From the NCBI RefSeq assembly GCF_017813235.1, contig NZ_JAGISH010000001.1, forward strand, positions 310,001 through 374,000: 64,000 bases of DNA, given 5' to 3'. Of the stretch, positions 25,725 to 34,984 are shown one piece after another. Below the pieces are notes generated by a model. It was not told the origin of the DNA. It saw nothing but the letters and a program-made list of their open reading frames with translations, and ran no database searches. Source of the DNA: Sagittula salina. Lineage in GTDB: Bacteria > Pseudomonadota > Alphaproteobacteria > Rhodobacterales > Rhodobacteraceae. Position 1 is the stretch's first letter. Each line of letters begins with the position of its first letter. A program made the position numbers and the translations under genes.

Positions 25725-25757
25725 GGGGGACAGACGGATACGCCTGTCCCCCTTTTT
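25725..25757 (+). terminator. Hairpin terminator between binding protein and permease
   Basis: A perfect 9-bp stem (gggggacag / ctgtccccc), 10-base loop, then TTTTT. It lies inside the transporter operon and probably acts as a partial terminator. Confidence 0.85.
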
Positions 25758-25814
25758 AACAGGCATTACCCGCCCTTCATGGGGCGCACGTCAGGACACA
25801 AAGGGGGGAAACCC

Positions 25815-26930
25815 ATGTCTGATCGCAGCGAAGCGGACAGGCTGAGGCAGGAAAGCACTCTGCAGAGGCTTCTGCGCAGGCCCGAGATCGGCGCCTTCTC
25901 GGTGATGGTGGTCATTGTGGTCGCGCTGGCCTTCGCCTCGGATTTCAAGGCCTTCAACCCGCTGGGTCTGAAAAACAACATCGCCATCATCGCGCAGTAC
26001 GGCATTATCGCCACCGGGGCGGCGGCGCTGATGATCGCGGGGGAATTCGACCTCTCCATCGGCTCCATGATCGGCTTTACCGGCATGATCATGGCGATGG
26101 TGCTGAAATACGGCTTCACGCCGCTGGGCATCCCGCCGGGCCTGCCCGTCGCCGCCTTCATGATCGCCATGACGGCTGCGCTGTGCCTCGGCTGGCTGAT
26201 CGGCACCATCGTGGTGCGGTCGGGGCTGTCGTCCTTCATCGTGTCGCTCGCCTTCCTGTTCTTCCTGCGCGGCGCGACAGAGGCATCGTTCCGCATCATC
26301 AACCAGTCGACGCAGATCTCCGGCCTGCCGGACTTCAAGCAGGAAAGCTGGTTCGCCGAAATGCTGGGCGGCGAGGTCTTTGGCTGGATCTATGACATCT
26401 GGTTCACGTTGGGGGGCAACCTGAACCGCAAGGGCGAACAATGGGTAAGTGGCTTTGACGCGCGCTTCCTGTGGTGGCTGGTGATCGCGGGCGCGGCGTG
26501 GTTCGTGCTGTCGCGCACCCAGATAGGCAACTGGATCTACGCCACCGGCGATGACAAGGACGCCGCGCGCGCAAACGGCGTTCCGGTGAACAAGGTCAAG
26601 ATCGGGCTTTTCATGTTCACCGCCTTCTGCGCCTGCATGTTCGCCGCCTGCCAGGTGTTCGACACCAACACAGCCGACGCGGCCAAGGGCAACCTGCTGG
26701 AGCTTTTCGCCATCGCCATCGCGGTGGTGGGCGGTACGCTGATGACGGGTGGTTTCGGGTCCATCCTCGGCGTGGCCTTCGGTGCCATCACCGTCGGGCT
26801 GGTGGCCAACGCGGTGTTCTTCATCCCGTGGATCGACGGGTCGTGGTTCCGGGTTTTCGTCGGCACCATCCTTCTGGCGGCGGTCTTTGCCAACGAACGC
26901 ATCCGCAAACGCATCACGGGAGGAATCTGA
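25815..26930 (+). CDS. Sugar ABC transporter permease (RbsC-like)
   Basis: ATG 25815, after AAGGGGGG, gives 371 residues. About ten hydrophobic helices are visible. AALMIAGEFDLSIGSMIGFTG is the signature of CUT2 permeases, and ATGDDKDAARANGVPVNKVK is the cytoplasmic coupling loop. A long hydrophilic insert (about residues 175-220, NLNRKGEQWVSG) lies between helices and is absent from RbsC itself. It starts 142 bases after the binding-protein stop and is 1 base from the ATPase. Confidence 0.9.
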   Translation: MSDRSEADRLRQESTLQRLLRRPEIGAFSVMVVIVVALAFASDFKAFNPLGLKNNIAIIAQYGIIATGAAALMIAGEFDLSIGSMIGFTGMIMAMVLKYGFTPLGIPPGLPVAAFMIAMTAALCLGWLIGTIVVRSGLSSFIVSLAFLFFLRGATEASFRIINQSTQISGLPDFKQESWFAEMLGGEVFGWIYDIWFTLGGNLNRKGEQWVSGFDARFLWWLVIAGAAWFVLSRTQIGNWIYATGDDKDAARANGVPVNKVKIGLFMFTAFCACMFAACQVFDTNTADAAKGNLLELFAIAIAVVGGTLMTGGFGSILGVAFGAITVGLVANAVFFIPWIDGSWFRVFVGTILLAAVFANERIRKRITGGI

Positions 26931-26931
26931 G

Positions 26932-27702
26932 GTGGCTGTTCCGTATCTCAAGGTCGAGAACCTCGTGAAGAAGTTCGGCCCCTTCACCGCGCTGAACGGC
27001 GTCAATCTCGCGGTCTACCCCGGCGAGGTTCACGCGCTTCTTGGCGACAACGGGGCGGGCAAATCGACTCTGATCAAGACGCTGGCCGGCGTGCATCGCC
27101 CCACCTCCGGCCAGCTGTACATCGAAGGCAAGCCGGTGAATTTCCGCAGCCCCCGCGATGCCACGGCGGCGGGGATCGGCACCGTCTATCAGGATCTCGC
27201 GCTGAACCAGCTGATGAGCGTCACGCGCAACTTCTTCATGGGACGGGAGCTGAAAGGGCCGCTCGGGATCCTGCGGATGGCGGAAATGGACCGGATCGCG
27301 CATGACGAAATGGCAAAGATCGGCATCAACTTCAGCGACCCGACGCAGGCGGTCGGCACCATGTCCGGCGGCCAGCGCCAGACGCTGGCCATCGCCCGCG
27401 CCATCTACTTTGGCGCAAAGGTTCTGATCCTCGACGAACCGACCTCCGCGCTGGGACAGAAGCAGCAGATGGAAGTGCTGAAGACCATTCAGCGGGTGAA
27501 GAAGCGCGGCGACATTGCCATCATCTTCATCACCCACAACGAGATCCACAGCCAGTTGGTGGGCGACCGCTTCACCTTCCTCGCGCTGGGGGAAGTCATC
27601 GGCGCAGGCAAGGCGGGGGAACTCAGCCACGACGAGATCCGGCGCCTGATGGCTGGCGGGACGGAGATGAAGGACCTCGCCGGCGAACTCGCTGCGATCT
27701 GA
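26932..27702 (+). CDS. Sugar ABC transporter ATP-binding protein, single-domain (FrcA-like)
   Basis: GTG 26932, with GGGAGGA 7 bases upstream, gives a 256-residue ATPase. Walker A is GDNGAGKST, the signature is MSGGQRQTLAIARA, and Walker B is VLILDEPTSALGQKQQ, with the switch His in ITHN. Unlike RbsA or XylG it has one ATPase domain, so a homodimer is expected as in FrcA-type systems. It ends the transporter operon and is followed by a hairpin. Confidence 0.92.
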   Translation: MAVPYLKVENLVKKFGPFTALNGVNLAVYPGEVHALLGDNGAGKSTLIKTLAGVHRPTSGQLYIEGKPVNFRSPRDATAAGIGTVYQDLALNQLMSVTRNFFMGRELKGPLGILRMAEMDRIAHDEMAKIGINFSDPTQAVGTMSGGQRQTLAIARAIYFGAKVLILDEPTSALGQKQQMEVLKTIQRVKKRGDIAIIFITHNEIHSQLVGDRFTFLALGEVIGAGKAGELSHDEIRRLMAGGTEMKDLAGELAAI

Positions 27703-27725
27703 GCCCTGCGGGGCAAAGTGATGGC

Positions 27726-27750
27726 AAGGGCGGGGACCGCCCCGCCCTTT
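27726..27750. terminator. Terminator after the sugar transporter operon
   Basis: A perfect 10-bp stem (aagggcgggg / ccccgccctt, loop accg) lies 24 bases after the ATPase stop. The short T run makes it moderate. Confidence 0.65.
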
Positions 27751-27884
27751 GTCATTTGGGGGGCGTAGAAGCACGCGACAGCCTCGGGTCCTCGTCCTAA
27801 GGTGCGGGGCGAGTCGCCCCGCAGGAGGGCGAAGCGTCAACCAGAACGCGGCCCCTTGCGCCGCGCAGATACAGGGACCCCACC

Positions 27885-28592
27885 ATGTCATACGTAATCG
27901 ATCCGCCCGCGCAGCCTTCGCTCCCCGTTGTCAACAGCGAGGCGCGCTTTCCCGTGCGCCGCATCTTTTGCGTCGGGCGCAACTACGCCGCCCACGCGCG
28001 CGAGATGGGCAAGGACCCGGATCGCGAACCGCCCTTCTTCTTTACCAAGCCCGCCGACGCGATCATGGAGAATGGCGCCACGGTCCCCTACCCGCCCCAG
28101 ACGGAGAACCTGCATTACGAAGCCGAACTGGTGGTCGCCATCGGACGAGGCGGGGTGGATATCGCGGAGGCAGACGCGCTGTACCACGTCTGGGGCTATG
28201 CCACGGGCAACGACCTCACCCGCCGCGACCTCCAGCAGGTGGCAAAGGACATGGGGCGGCCCTGGGATTGGGGCAAGGCGTTCGACCACTCCGCCGTGGT
28301 GGGACCTGTGCACCCGGTCGGGGCGGTCGGACACCTTTGCGCGGGGCCGATCCGGCTGACGGTGAACGGCGCGCTGCGGCAGGACGGCGACCTCAAGGAC
28401 CTGATCTGGTCCATCCCGGAGGTCATTTCGATCCTGTCGCGCTCAATGGCATTGCGGCCCGGCGACCTGATCATGACAGGCACCCCGGCGGGCGTCGGCG
28501 CCGTCACGCCCGGCGATGTGATGGTGATCTCCATCGCGGGCCTTCCGGACCTGACCACCACCATCGGCCCGCGTGCGGGAGGGGCAGCGTGA
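27885..28592 (+). CDS. Fumarylacetoacetate hydrolase family protein (fumarylpyruvate hydrolase-like)
   Basis: The 235-residue single-domain FAH enzyme has VRRIFCVGRNYAAHAREMG, FFFTKPADAI, HYEAELVVAIG with metal-binding Glu residues, and GDLIMTGTPAGVG. This pattern matches fumarylpyruvate hydrolases of gentisate degradation. It overlaps the GST gene by four bases. Gentisate dioxygenase is not in the window. Acylpyruvate or related 2,4-diketo acid hydrolysis is the alternative. Confidence 0.88.
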   Translation: MSYVIDPPAQPSLPVVNSEARFPVRRIFCVGRNYAAHAREMGKDPDREPPFFFTKPADAIMENGATVPYPPQTENLHYEAELVVAIGRGGVDIAEADALYHVWGYATGNDLTRRDLQQVAKDMGRPWDWGKAFDHSAVVGPVHPVGAVGHLCAGPIRLTVNGALRQDGDLKDLIWSIPEVISILSRSMALRPGDLIMTGTPAGVGAVTPGDVMVISIAGLPDLTTTIGPRAGGAA

Positions 28593-29230
28593 TCCTGCAC
28601 AACTACTTCCGCTCGTCGACCTCCACCCGGCTGCGCTGCGCGCTGAACCTCAAGGGGATCACGGCGGAGTACGCCGCCTATGCGCTGAAGGAGAAGGCGC
28701 ATCGCGACCCCGGGTTCCTCGCGAAGAACCCGGCGGGGCTGGTTCCGGTGCTGGAACTTGAGGATGGCACCATGCTGCCGCAGTCGCTCGCGATCATCGA
28801 GTACCTCGACGAGGTCCAGCCCGAGCCGCCGCTTCTGCCCGAAGGCCCGGTGGCGCGGGCAAAGGCCCGTGCCCTGGGATACATGATCGCCTGCGAGATC
28901 CACCCCCTGAACAATCTGCGTGTCCTGCAACGGCTGAACGCGCAGTTCGGCGCCGATGAGGCGGCGCAGAAGGCTTGGGTCGCCCATTGGATCACGGAGA
29001 CCTTTGACGCGCTGGAGCTCACTCTGGCGCAGGCACCGGAGACCGGGACCTTCTGCACGGGAGAGGCACCGGGCCTTGCTGATTGTTGCCTCTATGCACA
29101 GGGCTGGAACAACCGCCGTTTCGACATCGCGCCGGACCGCTGGCCGACCATCGCGCGCATCCTTGCCGCACTGCAGGGGGTAGAGGCCTTTGCCAGCGCC
29201 GCCCCGCCCCGGCAGCCGGACGCGGAATGA
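28589..29230 (+). CDS. maiA: Maleylacetoacetate/maleylpyruvate isomerase, zeta-class glutathione transferase
   Basis: GTG 28589 overlaps the FAH stop (GTGA). The 213-residue protein has the zeta-GST N-terminus YFRSSTSTRLRCALNLKG, a catalytic Ser motif, NPAGLVPVLELEDG and QSLAIIEYLDE for glutathione binding, and an alpha-helical C-terminus with IHPLNNLRVL and APGLADCCLYAQGWNNRR. It isomerises the cis intermediate before FAH hydrolysis. The pair is an orphan half of a gentisate or homogentisate pathway. Confidence 0.9.
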   Translation: MILHNYFRSSTSTRLRCALNLKGITAEYAAYALKEKAHRDPGFLAKNPAGLVPVLELEDGTMLPQSLAIIEYLDEVQPEPPLLPEGPVARAKARALGYMIACEIHPLNNLRVLQRLNAQFGADEAAQKAWVAHWITETFDALELTLAQAPETGTFCTGEAPGLADCCLYAQGWNNRRFDIAPDRWPTIARILAALQGVEAFASAAPPRQPDAE

Positions 29231-29246
29231 GGGCGGACGCCTTGAG

Positions 29247-29292
29247 GGCGCTGCCTCCGACCCCCCGGGCGTATTTGTGCCAAGAGGACGCC
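29247..29292 (+). repeat. Dispersed intergenic repeat, diverged copy 3
   Basis: The sequence ggcgctgcctccgacccccc then GGGCGTATTTGTGCCAAGAGG follows the GST stop. It keeps the GC-rich arm and TATTT core but has lost the AAAGAAGCAG end. Confidence 0.45.
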
Positions 29293-29393
29293 GGGCGCGA
29301 GAGCGTTTCCCTTGAGCCTGCCTTTTGTGAAGAGTTCGGGGGCCAATTCCCCCGGCCCGCGCGAGGTCGGTTCGCAGCGAGGCGCAACGCGCC

Positions 29394-30275
29394 ATGACGC
29401 GCGACCTTCCCCGGCGTCTGGTGGCGTTGTTCGAGCGCGACCGGCACCCGCTGACGCTCCGGGGGGCCGTGCCGGAAGGGACCGGCCTGCACGAGATGAG
29501 CTTTGGCACCGCAAGCGGCGAGCCGGTACGCGGGCGCCTGATGTTGCCGGAGGGGCGCGGACCGCACCCCGGAGTGCTGTATATCCACGCCCACGGCAAC
29601 CGACCCGATATTGGCGCGGCAGAGCTGACCGAGGGGCGACCGGCGCTGGTGGCGCCGCTGGGAACCAAGTTGTGCGCGCGGGGTTTCGCTGTGCTCTGCA
29701 TCGACCTGCCGGGTTTCGGCCTGCGCGCCGACGAGCCGGAGAGCGCGCGGGCCAAGGCGGCGCTCTGGCGGGGGCGGAGCCTTGCCGGGCAGATGATCGG
29801 GGAGCTTTCGAGCGCCTTTGACTGGCTTGCGGGGCACCCGCAGGTGAACGGGGCGCGTGTCGGGCTTTTCGGGCTGTCGATGGGGGCGACGCTCGCCTAT
29901 TGGCTGGGCGCGGTTGAGCCGCGCGCCGCCGCCGTCGCGCACCTGTGCTGTTTCGCGGATCTGGCGCCGCTCATCGCCAGCGGCGCGCATGACCGGCACG
30001 GACTGTACATGCTGGTTCCGGGCCTGCCCGACGTCGCCTCCAATGGCGCGATTGCCGGGCTGATCGCGCCCCGGCCGCAGTTCGTGGCACTGGGTGACGC
30101 CGACCCTCTGACCCCGCCAGCGGCCACGGTCCCTGCCCTGCGCGCGCTTCGGACCGCCTATGCCGCGCGGCCCGACCGGCTGCACCTGCACCGCGAGGCA
30201 GGCGGGCACCGGGAGACACCCGCCATGCGTCGCGCGCTCCTGACCTTCCTCGACGATGCGCTCCGGCCTCAGTAA
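29394..30275 (+). CDS. Alpha/beta hydrolase (dienelactone hydrolase-like)
   Basis: The 293-residue protein has the catalytic nucleophile in GLFGLSMGATLAYW, an acid in VALGDADPLTPPA, and His in REAGGHRETPAM. The oxyanion strand GVLYIHAHGNRPD precedes the nucleophile. It may cleave an ester, lactone or amide. Its final bases overlap the tamB stop region by seven bases, on the opposite strand. Confidence 0.85.
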   Translation: MTRDLPRRLVALFERDRHPLTLRGAVPEGTGLHEMSFGTASGEPVRGRLMLPEGRGPHPGVLYIHAHGNRPDIGAAELTEGRPALVAPLGTKLCARGFAVLCIDLPGFGLRADEPESARAKAALWRGRSLAGQMIGELSSAFDWLAGHPQVNGARVGLFGLSMGATLAYWLGAVEPRAAAVAHLCCFADLAPLIASGAHDRHGLYMLVPGLPDVASNGAIAGLIAPRPQFVALGDADPLTPPAATVPALRALRTAYAARPDRLHLHREAGGHRETPAMRRALLTFLDDALRPQ

Positions 30276-33200
30276 TCGCGTTCGAAGAACACGCCGAGGC
30301 CGCTTGTTCCGTCTGACCCCACGCGCCCGCGCACCGTCACGCTGGGAGTCAGGGTCAGGTTCAGGTTCACCGTGCTGTTGCCGTCCGCGTCCACCGTCGC
30401 CTCGGTATAGATCTTCTCGGAGATGTATTTGCCGACGCTGGCCTGCACGGTGCCATCATCCGCCGTGCCGAGGTCGAGATTGTCGACGCCGAGCCCGGAA
30501 CGGATGCTGTCCTGCAGGCCCAGCCCCCCCTCGCCCGAAAGCGTGCGGATGGCGGCAGCCAGCTGGACCGCCTGCAACGGCGACAGCGTGTCCACGCCGC
30601 GCCCGAAGAGGAAGAAGGCCAGCGCCTCGTCCTGCGGCAGATCCGGCGAGGAGGAAACCGTCAATTCCGGCTGCGAGACCTCCCCCCTGAGCGCGATGGT
30701 GATCTCGGTATCCTCCACCACCGTGGTCGCGGCAAAGTTGACATAGGGCGTGAAGCTGCCGCGCATGGATACCTCGCCTGTGGTCAGGTCGAGCCTGCGC
30801 CCCAGCAGATCGAGCCGCCCGCGGATCAGGTCGAACTGGCCCACCGGCACGATATCCGCCGTGGTCCCGCGCAGCCGCAGCGAACCACCGAGTTCCGCAT
30901 CGAGGCCCCGCCCCCGGACAAAGATCCGGTTGGGGGCGCTGACCGTCACGTCCAGCGGGAAGGGCGGCAGCGGCGCACTGGTGCTTTTCTGCGTTTTCGA
31001 CAGCCCGGCGAAGAGCAGCGTGCGCTGCACGTCCTGCGGCATGTCCTCGTGGCGCAGCCCGTCGAGCGACCGGTAGCTTGGCCCGAGGGAAGGCACGCGG
31101 ACCTCCACCTGACCCAGATCGATGCGCCCGGCAATGCGGGCTCCGCCGGTCAGCCCGCCGTCGATTGTGATGCGGCCGTTGGCGGTGGTCTCGAAGAGGT
31201 CGGCCTTGCGCAGGCCCGCGTCGCCCAGGTCAACCACCAGCTGCGCGGGGAACGGCGCAGAAAGCCCGACCGGGCCGGAAATGCGCAGCGTCCCGCCGGT
31301 AGAGAGCCGTCCGGAAAGGTCGAGGTCCGCCCGCCCGCCGGCGAGGGTGACGCCGCCGGACAGATCCTCGACCGAGATGTCATAGGCCGGGGCGGCAAAG
31401 CGCGCCCCCGAGGTCGAAACCCGCCCGCTGACAGACGACAGGGCGGGCGCCCCGCGCACTGCCAGGTCGATGGTCAGCACGCCGGACACCACCTGTGGCG
31501 CGAGCCGCGCGTTGGCCAGCGCCAGCGGGGCGGAGCCGGTGATATCGAGGTTCATGGTGCCAAAGCTCTGCGCGATGGTGCCGTTGACCCGCGCGCCGAT
31601 GCCGCCCGGCCCGGAACCTTCGAGGTCCACACGCCAGTCGCCGCCCGAATGCCCCGCCGTACCGCGCAGGCTGACTGTGCCCGGAAGGTCAGGCATCAGC
31701 CGTTCGACGCCCGACACGCTGGCATTCAGCGTGAGGGCGGCGGAGTCCGACGCCAGCGATCCGCTTACGGCACCGTTGATGCTGGCGCCGTCCACGGTCA
31801 ACCGCTCGATCCTGAGGGCGCCCCCGGCGGAGCGTTGCACATCGAGGTCGACCCGCGTGGTGCCGCGCAGGAAGGGGTCCAGTGTCGGATTACCGATCCC
31901 GAGGTTCACCGCCGTCAGCTGACCATTCACCGCCACCGGCCCATCAGGCTGCATCACATCGATGTCTGCGTCGAATTGCAGCGAGCCGGAGAGGTTCTGC
32001 CCGCTCAGCCGTCGCAGCGCGCCAAGGTTCGGCGCCTCCCCGGTCAGGCGGCCCTGCACCTGCAACTGGCCCTTGGTCAGTCCCGCCACGGTTCCGGTGA
32101 AACCCGCCTGCACCGGCCCGGTGAGGGCGAGGCGGTCCACGCGGATCAGCCCCAGCGCGTCGCGTTCGGCGGAAATCCTGAGGTCGAGCGCGCCGGCAAA
32201 CAGCGGATCCACGGCGGGCATCAAAACCGACACCTGCTGGGAGGAGGCCGAGCCGGAGACCGCCAGAGGCCCCTGCATGAGCGTGCCGTACAGGGTCACA
32301 TCCGCCTGCGCCGACCCCGACAGCGACCGCCCCGCCAGCCCCGAAAGCGGCGCGAGGTCGGACAGTTGCGCCTGCACGCGCCCGTCGATTTCCAGATCGT
32401 CGAGGCCCGTGCCCGAGGCCGTGCCATCCAGCGTCACCCGCCCGACACCGCGATAGTCGAAGGACGACAGCACGTAGCGCCCGCCCTCTTCGCGCGTCGC
32501 ATCCAGCACTACGCGGCTTTGCCCTGCCAGAAGCGGGTCGATGGCGGGCATGGAAAGGACTACGTCCTGCGTGCGCACTTCGCCGCGCAGATCCAGCGGC
32601 CCCTGCATCACCGTGCCGCGTGCGGTCACATCGGCAACCACCGCACCCGAAAGGTCGTGCCCGGCGACCCCGGAGAACAGCGAAAGCTTTGGCAGATCGG
32701 CGCGCAGGTGGCCGTCCACCGCAAGGTCGGACAGTGCCGTTCCCGAAAGCGTGCCATCCAGTCGAACCGTGCCCTGCCCCTGGAAGTTGAGGTCCTCCAG
32801 GACAAAGCGTTCATCCTGCCCGCGCCGCGCCTTGAAGCTCAGGTCGGACACGCCGTCCAGCAGCGGGTCAACCGCCGCCACGTCGAGCGTCATGTTGACC
32901 GTTCGCGCCTCTGCCGCGATGTTGAAAAGTCGCGCGCCGACGCGCCCCTCCCCGGTCACCGTCAGGTTGGCCGCGCCTGACAACGCCCGTCCCGCCACAC
33001 GCGAAAAGGGCGAGAGCCGCGAGACCTGCGCATCCAGCCGCCCGGACACGTCCGGCCCGTCCAGCCGTGCCGTGTCGACTGTGCCCGCGAAGGCCAGCGT
33101 CGCCACATCAGGGATCGCGGCGTTCAGGTCCACGGTCCATGCCGTACCCTGCTGTCGGGCTTTCACGGTCAGGTCGCTTTCGCCCGCCACCCCCGGCAGG

Positions 33201-34984
33201 ACCAACGCCGTGTCCAGCAGTTTCACGTCCAGATCGGCACGCCCCTGCCCGGAGGCCAGCGCCGCCGTTCCCTCGATCCGGGCGGCACCGGTGGCGACCC
33301 GCAGGAGGTCCGCATGAAACCCGGTCGCATCGCGCCGCGCCTCTGCCCGCAGCGTGCCGACGCCGGTCAGCAGCGGATCGACCGCCGCGATACCCGTGCG
33401 CAAGTCCACCGTGCGCCCGTCGAGCGCAATGTCGAAGGCGCCGGTCAGCGGCTCCGCCCGGCCGGTGATCCCCAGCGCGGCGGCGCCGGCGAGATCCGTG
33501 CCCGCGATTTCCGCAAACCGCTCCAGTCGCTCGGCCTTCAGGGTGACGTCGGGGGTGATGACGATATCGAGCGTGTCGATACCGGCAACCTCGACCTGAC
33601 CCGTCAGCCCGTAGTCCGCGCCGGCAAGGTCCAGCTCGCGCAGCGTCAGCGGTGTGCCCTGCCGCCAATCGAAACCCAGCTTGCCCGACAGCCTGTCGCC
33701 CACAGCGCGCGACAACACGTCATCGGCCAGCACCAGCCCTTGCGCATCAAGATCGAGTACGCCGGACACCTGCCCGGTTTCGCGCGCGATTTCGCCGCCG
33801 CCGGTGAATCCCAATTGCTCCATCCGCAGGCTGCCCGCCCTCTCGAAGCCCGCGACCTGCGCCCGCAGCTGCCAGCCATTGCCCTTCGCCGCGTCGAAGA
33901 TCCCCGTCAGGGTGACGCGTTCGACGCTTGTTTCAGGACCCGCCAGCGGCAGCACCACGCGATCGCCTTCGGGGGGGGTGATGCGGCCCTGAAGGTCCAG
34001 CCGCTCCGGCCAGCCGTCGGCACCGACGCGGGCATAGCCTTCCAGCACCAGCGCCTGCGCGGCAAGCCGCATCTCGGACAGCTCCACAGTTCCGTCCGGC
34101 TCCTGCACCACTTCGGCCGCCAGTTGCAGATCGTTGCCGAGGAACTCGCGGTACTGCGGCGCCACCAGCGCGGCCACGTCGCCGCCTACATCGAGCCGGA
34201 AGCGTTTTTCCCCCTCGGCGCCGTCGGCACGCAGAACCACCGTACCCGAAAGCCGTTCCTGCCCATCGGTCGCCAGCGCCATCTGCGCCTCGAAATCATC
34301 GACCGGAGCCTCCCCCTTCAGGGTCAGCTGCATTGACGGCAGCCCCGGCACCCCCAGCGCGTTCACCACGAGGCCATTCTCGGGCTCCGCCACGGTGAGG
34401 TCCAGACCCAGCACCCGCGTCGCATTGGAGTACCGGCCGTCAAGCGCGATGGTTCCGCCCTTGTCCTGACGCTCGATCTGGAGCTTCGCCTCGCCCTCGC
34501 CGCCCGCCAACGCGGCGGAGCCGGTGACCGTCAGCACGGCGGCCTCGCCCATGACAGCCTCGCCCAGCGTCACCTTGTCGAGCCTGAGTTCCTCCAGCAC
34601 CAGCGCCACCGGCAGGTCCGGCAGGGCAAAGGAGGACTTCGCCTCCGGCGTGGGCGCCTGCGCGGGTGCCTGTGGCAGGCGCGGCAGGTCCAGCGATTTC
34701 ATGGAGATCTCGCTGATGTCGACCCGCCCCCGCAGCAGCCCGGAACGGTCCCATTGCAGGCCCACGTCCTCCGCCGTCAGCCAGACGCCCTGCGGGTCGG
34801 CGATGGTGATGCGATCGACCGTGGCCCGCGACGACAGCGCGCCCTGGAACCCCTCCAGCCGCACCGTCATGTTGTCGTTCGACAACGCGTCCTCCAGCAG
34901 TCCCTGGATGAATCCGCGGTCGTCCTCCTGCGCCGCCGCCGTCAGCGGCCAGAGCAGGGTCAGGCAAAGCATGAGCCAGCGCAT
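30269..34984 (-). CDS. tamB: Translocation and assembly module TamB
   Basis: The 1571-residue protein starts at ATG 34984, overlapping the tamA stop, and opens with a hydrophobic export/anchor segment (MRWLMLCLTLLWPLTAAAQ). Most of it is repetitive beta-sheet with AsmA-like repeats (DLDVQ, LTGEAPNLGALRRLSG type units; repeated blocks ending in LSG or LDGVSD). The C-terminal DUF490/TamB region (about 1190-1571) ends in FFERDY, with a terminal aromatic. TamB spans the periplasm and, with TamA, helps insert outer membrane proteins and lipids. Length is in the usual range. Confidence 0.92.
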   Translation of the reverse strand: MRWLMLCLTLLWPLTAAAQEDDRGFIQGLLEDALSNDNMTVRLEGFQGALSSRATVDRITIADPQGVWLTAEDVGLQWDRSGLLRGRVDISEISMKSLDLPRLPQAPAQAPTPEAKSSFALPDLPVALVLEELRLDKVTLGEAVMGEAAVLTVTGSAALAGGEGEAKLQIERQDKGGTIALDGRYSNATRVLGLDLTVAEPENGLVVNALGVPGLPSMQLTLKGEAPVDDFEAQMALATDGQERLSGTVVLRADGAEGEKRFRLDVGGDVAALVAPQYREFLGNDLQLAAEVVQEPDGTVELSEMRLAAQALVLEGYARVGADGWPERLDLQGRITPPEGDRVVLPLAGPETSVERVTLTGIFDAAKGNGWQLRAQVAGFERAGSLRMEQLGFTGGGEIARETGQVSGVLDLDAQGLVLADDVLSRAVGDRLSGKLGFDWRQGTPLTLRELDLAGADYGLTGQVEVAGIDTLDIVITPDVTLKAERLERFAEIAGTDLAGAAALGITGRAEPLTGAFDIALDGRTVDLRTGIAAVDPLLTGVGTLRAEARRDATGFHADLLRVATGAARIEGTAALASGQGRADLDVKLLDTALVLPGVAGESDLTVKARQQGTAWTVDLNAAIPDVATLAFAGTVDTARLDGPDVSGRLDAQVSRLSPFSRVAGRALSGAANLTVTGEGRVGARLFNIAAEARTVNMTLDVAAVDPLLDGVSDLSFKARRGQDERFVLEDLNFQGQGTVRLDGTLSGTALSDLAVDGHLRADLPKLSLFSGVAGHDLSGAVVADVTARGTVMQGPLDLRGEVRTQDVVLSMPAIDPLLAGQSRVVLDATREEGGRYVLSSFDYRGVGRVTLDGTASGTGLDDLEIDGRVQAQLSDLAPLSGLAGRSLSGSAQADVTLYGTLMQGPLAVSGSASSQQVSVLMPAVDPLFAGALDLRISAERDALGLIRVDRLALTGPVQAGFTGTVAGLTKGQLQVQGRLTGEAPNLGALRRLSGQNLSGSLQFDADIDVMQPDGPVAVNGQLTAVNLGIGNPTLDPFLRGTTRVDLDVQRSAGGALRIERLTVDGASINGAVSGSLASDSAALTLNASVSGVERLMPDLPGTVSLRGTAGHSGGDWRVDLEGSGPGGIGARVNGTIAQSFGTMNLDITGSAPLALANARLAPQVVSGVLTIDLAVRGAPALSSVSGRVSTSGARFAAPAYDISVEDLSGGVTLAGGRADLDLSGRLSTGGTLRISGPVGLSAPFPAQLVVDLGDAGLRKADLFETTANGRITIDGGLTGGARIAGRIDLGQVEVRVPSLGPSYRSLDGLRHEDMPQDVQRTLLFAGLSKTQKSTSAPLPPFPLDVTVSAPNRIFVRGRGLDAELGGSLRLRGTTADIVPVGQFDLIRGRLDLLGRRLDLTTGEVSMRGSFTPYVNFAATTVVEDTEITIALRGEVSQPELTVSSSPDLPQDEALAFFLFGRGVDTLSPLQAVQLAAAIRTLSGEGGLGLQDSIRSGLGVDNLDLGTADDGTVQASVGKYISEKIYTEATVDADGNSTVNLNLTLTPSVTVRGRVGSDGTSGLGVFFERDY

